Source: Gammaproteobacteria bacterium (lineage in GTDB: Bacteria > Pseudomonadota > Gammaproteobacteria > Pseudomonadales > Azotimanducaceae). From it: DNA of 64,000 nt. Numbering within the stretch: position 1 is the first letter of the stretch; every line of letters begins with the position of its first letter. Both the position numbers and the translations under genes were made by a program. Location of the stretch: positions 1 through 64,000 of the forward strand of contig VXNY01000007.1 of the NCBI GenBank assembly GCA_009840305.1, read 5' to 3'. Shown piece by piece: positions 26,175 to 34,073 of the stretch. Below the pieces are notes generated by a model. That model saw nothing but the letters and a program-made list of their open reading frames with translations, was not told the origin of the DNA and searched no databases.

Positions 26175-27938
26175 ATGAGTCTCAACGAATCCGACAACTA
26201 CTCAGGGAACCGCCGACATCCAAACTCAGCAATCCCCATTCCGCTAAGCTTCGGCGTCGCGGCGCAGATTGCTTGCCTAGTGTTACCGGGCATAGTTATG
26301 ATTCCCACGGTCGTATTTCGAACTGCCGGCCAACCAGAGGGAAACTTGCAGTGGGCAGTGTTTGCTTCCGTTGCAATATCTGGAATCACTGCGATTCTCC
26401 AAGCACAAAGAATTGGTCGATTTGGCGCGGGGTACATTCTCGCAGTTGGACCGTCCATCGCAGCAATTGCAGTCAGCATCGCCGCCCTAGCTGCCGGTGG
26501 TCCAGCGTTACTCGCTACTTTGGTTGTGTGTTACGCTCTGATTCAAGTTCTGTTTTCCACACATCTTTCAGTGTTACGACGCATACTCACACCTACGGTG
26601 ACCGGCACGGTTCTCATGCTCACACCGATCACGATTATGCCCATTCTGTTCAACCAATCGAACATCGGTACGAGTGACTCACCTCTAGTTGGTGCAGGGC
26701 TCAGTGCTTTGGTGACTATGGTTCTCATTGTGGGAATCACGTTGATCGGAAAGAATCGAACCCGGTTTTGGGGACCAGTTATCGGTATCGTCGTAGGTAC
26801 GATCGTTGGCGGCATGTTCGGTCTATATGACGTTGACCGCGTCGCCGCAGCGTCCTGGATTGGTATTCCAAAATTTGAAGCGGTGCTACTTGACTTGCAA
26901 TTCAAATCCGAATTTTGGGTGTTACTTCCTGCATTTATCTTGGTAGCTTTGATCTGCACAATGCAGACGATCAGTGGTGCTGTTGGTATTCAGCAGGTCT
27001 CTTGGGAGGCAAATCGAGCGGTGGACTTCCGCGCCGTACAAGGTGCCGTAGCAGGGGACGCGGTGGGTAACTTGCTATCGGGTTTAGCGTGTACCATGCC
27101 ACTCGGATTTCGACCTTCAGGCGCAGCTATGGTCGAGATTAGTGGTGTTAGTTCTCGCCGAATCGGTGTTGCGCTGGGTGTGCTTCTAATCTTTCTGGCA
27201 TTTGTTCCCAAAGCGCTTGCCGTATTACTTGCGATTCCCAGCCCGGTAGTGGCAGCGTTTATCACTGTTACGATGGCTACGATTTTTGTGATTGGCGCGA
27301 GAGTGATTATTCAGGATGGTATTGACTATCGCAAAGGACTGATCGTCGGCATATCCTTCTGGCTCGGTGTTGGATTTCAGACCCAAGCAATATTCCTAGA
27401 TCAAGCTCCTGAGTTTGTGCGCGCACTCTTGCAAAACGGCATGCTCGCAGGCGGCATTGTCGCCGTCGCGTTGACAATGTTCCTTGAACTCACCAAATCG
27501 CGCCGGCACCGTTTGGAAGTAGGATTCGATGACTCTGCCTTACGGGAGATGAGGGATTTCCTAGGCGCTCTAGCATTACGAAAAAATTGGAATACAGAGC
27601 TAGTAGAACGCCTGAACGCTGTCTGCGAAGAAATTTGGCTTACGTTGCATCGCAAAGAAGCACTCGGTAAAAAAGTTGGTAGGCGTTTACTACTAACGAC
27701 GTACAACGAGGACCGTGCGATCGTGTTGGAATTCGTCTCTTCAAAAGGTGAAGAAAACATTCAGGACCGGATAGCGTTGTTGGGTGAGGCGAATGCGGCT
27801 GCTATGGTCGAACAGGACATTTCATTACGGCTATTGCGTCATCTTGCCTCTTCCGTTCGTCATCAACAATACCACGAAACAGAGATCGTCACAGTTCGCG
27901 TGGACTATCGACAGAATCGGAGTGACGACGGAACGTAG
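26175..27938 (+). CDS. NCS2-family nucleobase permease with C-terminal HATPase-like domain
   Basis: 587 residues. Residues 20-440 form a 14-helix nucleobase-ascorbate transporter (NCS2/SLC23), a proton- or sodium-driven carrier for uracil or xanthine in the inner membrane. Evidence includes the helix-8/10 region ALICTMQTISGAVGIQQVSW and the later GLACTMPLGFRPSGAAMVEISG. Ordinary family members end at about 430-460 residues. Here about 140 cytoplasmic residues follow, with ERLNAVCEEIWLTLHRKE resembling the N-box helix of GHKL/HATPase domains of RsbW type. Ligand specificity is not certain. The fused domain could sense a nucleotide or regulate transport. Confidence 0.8.
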   Translation: MSLNESDNYSGNRRHPNSAIPIPLSFGVAAQIACLVLPGIVMIPTVVFRTAGQPEGNLQWAVFASVAISGITAILQAQRIGRFGAGYILAVGPSIAAIAVSIAALAAGGPALLATLVVCYALIQVLFSTHLSVLRRILTPTVTGTVLMLTPITIMPILFNQSNIGTSDSPLVGAGLSALVTMVLIVGITLIGKNRTRFWGPVIGIVVGTIVGGMFGLYDVDRVAAASWIGIPKFEAVLLDLQFKSEFWVLLPAFILVALICTMQTISGAVGIQQVSWEANRAVDFRAVQGAVAGDAVGNLLSGLACTMPLGFRPSGAAMVEISGVSSRRIGVALGVLLIFLAFVPKALAVLLAIPSPVVAAFITVTMATIFVIGARVIIQDGIDYRKGLIVGISFWLGVGFQTQAIFLDQAPEFVRALLQNGMLAGGIVAVALTMFLELTKSRRHRLEVGFDDSALREMRDFLGALALRKNWNTELVERLNAVCEEIWLTLHRKEALGKKVGRRLLLTTYNEDRAIVLEFVSSKGEENIQDRIALLGEANAAAMVEQDISLRLLRHLASSVRHQQYHETEIVTVRVDYRQNRSDDGT

Positions 27939-28056
27939 AAATATCCTTCTCTAACTTAAACCATCTCAATACACATTGAATGACTTCACTGAGGGCAAGT
28001 CACGTCGCGCTTAAAATTCCTGATTTCTTTTTAACAAAAATATTTGGGATCAAACT

Positions 28057-28359
28057 ATGTACTTTGTTGTTAGTGCCACACACAAGCCAGGTCGAGTGCA
28101 GTCAGGGAGTGAAGTTCAGTTAGCATTCGCGGACTATTTAAGTAGTCATCCTGAACATCCGGACGTTGTCGTCCACAACGCTGGTCCTACTCACGACGAG
28201 GATGTCAACACTGTTGATGGTTTTCTTTTAGTAGTAGATGCTTCCTCAATAGATTCCGTGAGAGCATTCATTGCAGATTGTCCCTACAGCAAGGCAGGAA
28301 CTCTTGCACAAACCCACATTAGGATGTGGGACTGGAGGACCGGTAAGCCTGACGGCTAA
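28057..28359 (+). CDS. YciI-family (YCII-related) protein
   Basis: 100 residues of ferredoxin-like alpha+beta type. Signs of the YCII-related family are MYFVVSATHKPG at the start, the middle GPTHDEDVNTVDGFLLVVDA (the conserved G-P... segment before a strand) and SIDSVRAFIADCPYSKAG, which matches the family's 'A..~~DPf..aG' block. Members are small cytoplasmic proteins with uncertain, possibly hydrolytic or dehydrohalogenase-like activity. It converges with the RiPP locus, 55 bp away, and I see no link to it. Confidence 0.75.
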   Translation: MYFVVSATHKPGRVQSGSEVQLAFADYLSSHPEHPDVVVHNAGPTHDEDVNTVDGFLLVVDASSIDSVRAFIADCPYSKAGTLAQTHIRMWDWRTGKPDG

Positions 28360-28414
28360 CCTAAATCCTTATAAAGGCAGAAGGCTTCGTGTTTGTTCAA
28401 GAACGCGGCAAGTC

Positions 28415-29125
28415 CTAATTTTTTATGAAATGACCTAGGTAGTGGCGGCTTTCGGCTTTTTCATGGTGAGGACGAACGCAAGCATCATGGACGAGACGTT
28501 CGGTACACCCTACATACGCGACGTTTGGTTGTTGACAAATTCGAAGACATGGAATACGACTCCCGGCGCGTCCAATGTACCTATCGGCAACTTCACAAGG
28601 ATGCAGGTCGCTTGATGAGTCCACATGCTCTGCCATTTCTTCTATCGGTACTAACACCAGAAAGACGTACCGATCCCCTGGTCCTCGATTCACGACGATG
28701 CGATTACGGCTCTTCCATCTGGATTGAATGTCGTGATCGTCCCATGTATCCAAATGTAATCCCAATCTATACCCAGTGGTTCTGTCTACAGTGATCGACG
28801 GACTATTGGCGTAATCGACAGAAGCATTCAGCACGCTAATCGGCGACAAACTGATAAAGGGTGAGAAGTCCAAAGTCCGATCAGAATCAGGATTGCAAGG
28901 GAATATCGCAACAAAATTCAGTTCATGCTCGATTGACAGTTCGTCGAGAGTTCCAGTGTATTTCTTGACCTCACTTTTGTTTAACTTTCGAAAATCTACC
29001 GGTAATTTTGCGAGAGGTCGATAGTCATCAGAGCTCGAAAACTGTTCCCCAACAGGAACGAGCGTGTCGCTGAAAGCTATTAAGTCATGGACCGACCCAA
29101 GTCTCGAGTCAAAAAAGATTTTCAC
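28415..29125 (-). CDS. Putative 2OG-Fe(II) oxygenase-like RiPP tailoring protein
   Basis: 236 residues from a GTG start. The core reads YRLGLHLDTWD (His124, Asp126), NRIVVNRGPGDRYVFL (about 141-155) and TERLVHDACVRP (His213). HxD plus a distal His is the metal facial triad of cupin-type 2-oxoglutarate/Fe(II) enzymes, and the NRI-N-G-DRY strand is typical of the subgroup found with cyclophane RiPPs. It is the last gene of the minus-strand cluster precursor > radical SAM > this. The proposed role is hydroxylation or other oxidation of the modified core. The start and any metal activity are unverified. Confidence 0.65.
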   Translation of the reverse strand: MKIFFDSRLGSVHDLIAFSDTLVPVGEQFSSSDDYRPLAKLPVDFRKLNKSEVKKYTGTLDELSIEHELNFVAIFPCNPDSDRTLDFSPFISLSPISVLNASVDYANSPSITVDRTTGYRLGLHLDTWDDHDIQSRWKSRNRIVVNRGPGDRYVFLVLVPIEEMAEHVDSSSDLHPCEVADRYIGRAGSRIPCLRICQQPNVAYVGCTERLVHDACVRPHHEKAESRHYLGHFIKN

Positions 29126-29224
29126 TAAAGATCATGCGGAGTCGATAGGCGAACGCCCGATCTCACCAGTTGCTATCTATATGATTGAGGGTCTGAAGAG
29201 TGTTGTCGGAATTAAAAAATTCGG

Positions 29225-30427
29225 CTAAACCAATTCGGCACTGAGGGTGGTCAGGGATTCACCCTGAAGGGCTAAGTGTCGCACCACATGGGTGTAGAAC
29301 TTGTCCAATCCTTCGCAGTAGACTGATGGATTGTCAAACCCATTCACACTACCGTATCTGTGTTCTGGTTGGCCACTTCCGCAGACGTCGCGCCAACAAC
29401 AACTCGAACACGCGGTAGCAGGCGTATTTTTACCGAACACAAAATCCTGAAATATTGGATCTTGAATAACCTCACCGATGTTGGTTTCTTTCACGTCTCG
29501 ATACTCGTACCCGCTCCAGAACTTAGTGGATCGAATCGTGTCCTCCGGTCCCATACCGCCTTCCGAAGACACTGTTACAAGAAGATTTTCTGGAGTGTAT
29601 CTCTCACTACTGAATAGAAAGTTGCCGTATCCATAAATTCGGGCTAAGAAGTGATCGATGATCCGAACGTTTACGGATTCATCATCGTTCACCATTTGAT
29701 CGAAGATGTCAATCAGAAAGTCACCATAAGCTTCTGCGTTGCCGTCAAAATTGTCGTGATTCATGTCCGGAAGCAGAAAATCGAAATGATCTACACCGAG
29801 ATCTTCCCGGAAGTGCGTGTAGATTTCTTTTGCGTCGAATTTGTCGTCCACCACCGACAGGATCATGGGCGATTGTGGGAGGTTTTCTTGACACAACTTT
29901 ATCCCGCGTGCGGTAGCTTCATAAGAAGATCTACCCTGATGATCGCGGCGGTGAGCATCGTTGTGCTTCTTCGCGCCGTCAAGACTGACACCTACCTGAA
30001 TGCCATACCTCTTAAATATCTCTATCCATTCCAGGTCGATAAGCATACCATTGGTTTGCACGGTCAGAGCTAAATTTACAATGGGGTCCAAATTTGATCT
30101 GATTTCTTGGCAAATATCATTGAAGCGGTCTTTCGGCATCAGAAGAGGTTCGCCACCGTGTAAGTGGATAACGATTCTCCGCAGCTGGTATTCTGCGGCG
30201 AATTCTTTCAGTCTCGCTACGAGCACGTTGATCGTGTCTTGGGATATGAGTGCCGAATGAGTCTCGTAGCTATCGTCTCCCGCATTGAAGAAGTAACAGT
30301 AGTCGCAGTCAAGATTGCAACGTTCGGAAATTTTTAGTGTGATCGCGAGGGTGTGCAGGTTGCGAAAATCAACCTTGACTCGATCAGAAGAAATAATTGT
30401 CTTCGATGTGTGTGCGTTTTCGTACAT
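29225..30427 (-). CDS. Radical SAM/SPASM peptide maturase, FxsB/cyclophane-forming type
   Basis: 400 residues. The radical SAM cluster motif is Cys37-x3-Cys41-x2-Cys44 (ERCNLDCDYCYFF), with HLHGGEPLL as the SAM-binding GGE. The C-terminal SPASM-type segment has ACSSCCWRDVCGSGQPEHRY followed by GFDNPSVYC. The HRY...FDNPSVYC signature is shared with maturases of FxsB/XyeB type, which crosslink an aromatic side chain to a residue two positions later. Upstream by 257 bp on the same strand lies the repeat-bearing precursor. The natural substrate is therefore predicted to be that peptide, with the Phe of each repeat as crosslinking site. Confidence 0.88.
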   Translation of the reverse strand: MYENAHTSKTIISSDRVKVDFRNLHTLAITLKISERCNLDCDYCYFFNAGDDSYETHSALISQDTINVLVARLKEFAAEYQLRRIVIHLHGGEPLLMPKDRFNDICQEIRSNLDPIVNLALTVQTNGMLIDLEWIEIFKRYGIQVGVSLDGAKKHNDAHRRDHQGRSSYEATARGIKLCQENLPQSPMILSVVDDKFDAKEIYTHFREDLGVDHFDFLLPDMNHDNFDGNAEAYGDFLIDIFDQMVNDDESVNVRIIDHFLARIYGYGNFLFSSERYTPENLLVTVSSEGGMGPEDTIRSTKFWSGYEYRDVKETNIGEVIQDPIFQDFVFGKNTPATACSSCCWRDVCGSGQPEHRYGSVNGFDNPSVYCEGLDKFYTHVVRHLALQGESLTTLSAELV

Positions 30428-30684
30428 TGATCTCAGCGTTGGCGCAATCTACACAGAAGAAACAAGGACCAAAATTAAATTCGGTGATCAATAATGAATT
30501 TGCTCCCCGTCGGTCTAAAGCAAGGCCATTAAACCAACTGAGGAAGCTGCTCTCTAACCTAACACCAATCTAGCGCAACCGCGACCTAATAATAACGGAA
30601 GCGAATCCACGTTGTTTTCTTAACAGGTGCTTCGCCTCAGGTCGCTGAAGCTTCGAATTCAGATGATTGGTCCTTTAGAAATTC

Positions 30685-31011
30685 CTAGCTCTTTGTTGCT
30701 CTTGATTCCGTACCTGGAGGAGCGGAGACGAAATTGCCTCCTGCACCGATCGATTCGGTTCCAGGTGGCGCCGAGACGAAATTGCCACCAGCTGTTACTG
30801 GTTCTGATCCAGGTGGAGCAGAAACAAAGTTGCCACCAGCCGCTACAGACTCCGTGCCGGGAGGAGCCGAGACGAAATTACCGCCAGCTTCGACATAGCT
30901 CGAAACTTTCTTCTGTAAATTCTGACCTAGCTCTTTACCTGATGCTTCCTTCTGATCGTGGGAGGAGATTCCCAATTTCTCACGGAGGCGTTGTAATTTT
31001 TGATCTTCCAT
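30685..31011 (-). CDS. RiPP precursor peptide with four identical core repeats
   Basis: 108 residues with ribosome site AAAGGTGA before ATG 31011. Residues 1-40 form a charged helical leader (QKLQRLREKLGISSHDQKE). Residues 43-106 are four repeats of exactly 16 residues, each with GGNFVSAPPG, then T/S-E-S/P and a variable tripeptide; Phe lies at 46, 62, 78 and 94. The DNA of the repeats differs at many synonymous sites while the ten-residue core stays identical, which indicates selection on the peptide. The adjacent FxsB-like maturase makes each Phe-Val-Ser a candidate three-residue cyclophane. There is no Cys and no signal peptide. The peptide's activity is unknown. Confidence 0.85.
   Translation of the reverse strand: MEDQKLQRLREKLGISSHDQKEASGKELGQNLQKKVSSYVEAGGNFVSAPPGTESVAAGGNFVSAPPGSEPVTAGGNFVSAPPGTESIGAGGNFVSAPPGTESRATKS
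30694..30885 (-). repeat. Four 48-bp tandem repeats inside the precursor gene
   Basis: Exact 48-bp period; each unit encodes the same GGNFVSAPPG core. Sequence differences are concentrated at third codon positions. Confidence 0.9.
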
Positions 31012-31044
31012 AAGTCACCTTTCGATGCAGTATTAAACCAATTC

Positions 31045-31050
31045 ATTATA
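31045..31050 (-). promoter_or_regulatory. Possible -10 element of the RiPP operon
   Basis: TATAAT on the minus strand, 34 bp upstream of the precursor ATG. No -35 consensus at the usual distance, so an activator may be needed. Confidence 0.35.
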
Positions 31051-31176
31051 TATTACAACCGCAACGCTCATTTCAGCTGTGTACATGTGTGGACACTTGT
31101 GTTTTAGCAATTCTCAAGGCTCGCAACACTAGAATTTCTATATTCATTTTGTTGGGCACGTATCCTTACACTACCT

Positions 31177-32430
31177 ATGTTATGTCACGAAAAATTGCGC
31201 GATTCAGATCCTGAAATCTGGGAGGCAATAACCGCAGAAGACCGTCGACAAGAAAGTCATATCGAGCTCTCCGCGTCGGAAAACTACGTATCTCCAGCGG
31301 TGCTTGAAGCACAGGGTTGTGGGATGACTAATAAATACGCCGAAGGTTATCCCGGTAAACGATATTACGGTGGTTGTGATTTTGTCGATCAAGTCGAATT
31401 ATTGGCGATTGATCGAGCGAAACGCCTGTTCGGTGCCGATTACGCGAATGTACAACCTCATTCCGGTAGTCAAGCTAATGCTTCGGTCTACTTAGCGTTG
31501 CTCGAACCCAATGACTTAATACTCGGTATGAGTTCGACTCAAGGTGGGCACACAACACATGGTTCTCCCGACAATTTTTCTGGTCGAATCTACAACGCGA
31601 TTCACTATGGAGTAAATCAGGATGATGGATTAGTGGACTACGACGATGCGTTTTCGAAAGCCCAAAAACACAAACCGAAAATCGTGGTGGCTGGGTTTTC
31701 CGCTTATAGTCGTACGTTGGACTGGGATAAGTTTCGTGAAATTGCGGACTCGGTCGACGCGTACCTGATGATAGATATGTCACATGTTGCCGGTCTAGTT
31801 GCTGCCGGTGTATATCCCAATCCAATCCCGCATGCAGATGTTGTAACTACCACCACTCACAAAACACTCGCGGGGCCGAGAGGGGGTTTGATCTTGACGC
31901 GCGCAAACTCAGAGGTCGAGAAGAAACTCAATTCTGCTCTTTTTCCTGGAACACAGGGCGGACCTTTGATGCATGTCATCGCAGCGAAAGCAGTCTGCTT
32001 CAAAGAAGCCGCCACACGTGAATTCCAAGAATATCAATTACAGGTAGTGGAAAATGCTCGCGCTATGGCCTTGAGGTTTAAAGATCGCGGCTATACCGTT
32101 ATCTCCGGCGGTACCGATATCCATATGTTTTTGGTAAACCTCACTGATAACGAAGTTCCTGGTGTAGCCGTTTTTGAAGCACTAAGTCGCGCCAAAATCT
32201 CAGTGAACAAAATTTCTGGTCAGAAAAATCCGCAATCTCCTAGAGAATCGCACCGTCTCCGCATTGGATCCGCGGCGGTGACTCGTCGGGGTTTTGGTAC
32301 ACAAGAGTGTTCAACTCTAGCAGATTGGATGTGTGACATTCTCGACGACTTCGCCAACGAGGATACGGTTGCGTCGGTCGGCCAGAGAGTACTTGAACTG
32401 TGTGAGAGATTTCCTGTTTATTCGCGGTGA
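31177..32430 (+). CDS. glyA: Serine hydroxymethyltransferase
   Basis: 417 residues, the normal length. This PLP enzyme interconverts serine and glycine with tetrahydrofolate, supplying one-carbon units. The active-site lysine lies in [16 protein letters not shown]. Also typical are [46 protein letters not shown] and the C-terminal [13 protein letters not shown]. The region [16 protein letters not shown] is slightly unlike the usual LTHGSPVNFSG. The start ATG 31177 has no obvious ribosome site. It is transcribed divergently from the RiPP precursor, and co-regulation is not indicated. Confidence 0.95.
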   Translation: MLCHEKLRDSDPEIWEAITAEDRRQESHIELSASENYVSPAVLEAQGCGMTNKYAEGYPGKRYYGGCDFVDQVELLAIDRAKRLFGADYANVQPHSGSQANASVYLALLEPNDLILGMSSTQGGHTTHGSPDNFSGRIYNAIHYGVNQDDGLVDYDDAFSKAQKHKPKIVVAGFSAYSRTLDWDKFREIADSVDAYLMIDMSHVAGLVAAGVYPNPIPHADVVTTTTHKTLAGPRGGLILTRANSEVEKKLNSALFPGTQGGPLMHVIAAKAVCFKEAATREFQEYQLQVVENARAMALRFKDRGYTVISGGTDIHMFLVNLTDNEVPGVAVFEALSRAKISVNKISGQKNPQSPRESHRLRIGSAAVTRRGFGTQECSTLADWMCDILDDFANEDTVASVGQRVLELCERFPVYSR

Positions 32431-32638
32431 CTAAGCAGACTCAAGACTGTTTTGCTGCCGAGTTTGGAGGCGGGATTTCCGAGTAGATACTGACAACTCG
32501 TTCGAGTCAACTGTTGAGAGTGTCGATCCCCTTTAGGCTCGACTGAAGGTGCGACAATTGATTTACGGTGATCCATCAAACGTCACAGGTGTGAGCAATC
32601 GATTCAGCTAGCGCCCAACTTCGTTGCCATTCCTATGT

Positions 32639-33298
32639 CTACAAAGCTCCAGTTCCCAAGTGTATGAGTTCTGGAATCGTCGATACTGCGTAAAGGAAAT
32701 AGGGTATTAAACTGATTCTAACACAAAAAGACATCCCTTTATCTGTCCAAATTCTCAAACCCTGCACACATAGAACGACCGTCCACACAAGAGGCAATAT
32801 GATGAATATGACAATGATGGAGAAGAAGAAGAAGAGAGATGGATTTGTAGCATGACCCCAGACGCTCAACAAAGAACTCCCAACGACAGTCAACAGCATA
32901 GGAATATTTATCCAAGCAGTGAAACCAAGCCAGTGTTCCCACAATATGTCTATATGAAAGCATCGTCCGATGATGAAGAAGTATGTCCCTAGTAACACTA
33001 CGCAGACAAAGAGTCCTACAATCGTGACTGGGACGAAAAGTACGAGATACGGTATAGAAGAAAATTTAAACTCAACGAGCTCAGCGGGAATGTAGGAACC
33101 AGCCATCGCATTGACACCGACGATCAAGTAAAAAATCGGCAGTAGCACCCAAAGTATCAGTACAGGAACTATACAGACAAAGAGAACTGGGATCAATATC
33201 GGTGTGTCTGGAGGTTTAGTGAGTTCAAACACCTGCCTAGACGAAAATGTATAGACATTCCACACATGCATCCAAACGCTCTTATTCAGCGGATTCAT
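32639..33298 (-). CDS. Yip1-like polytopic membrane protein
   Basis: 219 residues with five long hydrophobic segments (about 33-60, 85-112, 125-148, 155-180, 190-212) after a polar N-terminus that reads TKPPDTPILIPVLFV. The layout (a soluble N-tail, then TM segments with RCFHIDILWEHWLGFTAWINIP between) is that of Yip1-domain proteins, whose bacterial members have unknown function. Aromatic residues and cysteines are frequent. It converges on glyA with 208 bp between, and no terminator was recognised. Confidence 0.65.
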   Translation of the reverse strand: MNPLNKSVWMHVWNVYTFSSRQVFELTKPPDTPILIPVLFVCIVPVLILWVLLPIFYLIVGVNAMAGSYIPAELVEFKFSSIPYLVLFVPVTIVGLFVCVVLLGTYFFIIGRCFHIDILWEHWLGFTAWINIPMLLTVVGSSLLSVWGHATNPSLFFFFSIIVIFIILPLVWTVVLCVQGLRIWTDKGMSFCVRISLIPYFLYAVSTIPELIHLGTGAL

Positions 33299-33979
33299 TT
33301 CAAACTTGCCCGTGTTCGTTAATCGACTGGAGATTTGCTAACTCTAAAGCCCGGTACTTGCAGTTCCGAGCCTGATCCACATCGAGTTGAGAAGTCTTCA
33401 GTTCCTCTTATCCCTTTCCTAAACGGCAATGGATGGTGAGAATAAGCAACTTGTCGGCATCACACTATTCTAGTCGTCTACTTTTGGTCATACACTGTGC
33501 GATGGAGATATAGGCACGTCGAGAAACCAGACTTCCAGCGAAGCTGTTCACAAACCAATTCAATCTAGAGCAAGTTCAATTCTCTCCAACGGTTCGTGCA
33601 ACACAACTAAAACCAAACTAGGTGCCAAAAAAACCTAGACGAAGTCTGTCATGGGAACGGAGTTCGGAAGCTTAGATGGAAAGTACGATAGACATTAAGA
33701 AATAAAGACATCACCGGAGCTGAGTGTCAGTCCAATCAACACAAGAAAAGGTACCAAAACCGGTAGTATCGACAAGAACTGGGGTGACTATAACGTTCGC
33801 GGTTGTTTTGACAGGCTTCGGTGTGAATACCTTAGCGTGTCTAGGTTTTTATAGTCGAATTGATCTCAGTCTTCATATTCGAAATTTCAAATGATTTGCT
33901 CTCGACAGGTAAGTCGCGCACCTCTTTATACAGGAAGTATCACATTTCTTATTGTCGATAGATAAATATAGTTATTTGT
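33299..33979 (+). other. Intergenic region, no gene recognised
   Basis: 681 bp upstream of the fic operator. Short frames on both strands around 33690-33860 are open, but neither has a plausible start or recognisable product. The DNA becomes AT-rich toward 33960. Confidence 0.45.
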
Positions 33980-34027
33980 GTTAGACGATAATGTATAGAA
34001 TAACTAGTACGTATATTATCGTCTAAC
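33980..34027 (+). promoter_or_regulatory. Perfect 13-bp inverted repeat, probable operator of the Fic gene
   Basis: GTTAGACGATAAT (33980-33992) and its exact complement ATTATCGTCTAAC (34015-34027) are separated by 22 bp, in AT-rich DNA 47-94 bp before the Fic start codon. Arm centres lie 35 bp apart, so two dimers or one dimer with half-sites on different turns could bind. The Fic protein has a C-terminal winged-helix-like region, so autoregulation is plausible. The arms could also form an RNA hairpin if transcribed. Confidence 0.65.
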
Positions 34028-34073
34028 AATAATAACGATTGATTGGTATTCATTAGAATGAGAATCACTGAAG

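Noticed and set aside
30689-30898. Plus-strand frame through the precursor repeats reading DSVPGGAETKLPPA four times and ending in TAG
   Set aside because: It is closed by TAG at 30686-30688 with no start codon in between and has no ribosome site. Wobble positions of both frames coincide, so conservation of the minus-strand peptide also keeps this frame regular. The minus strand has leader, start and operon context.
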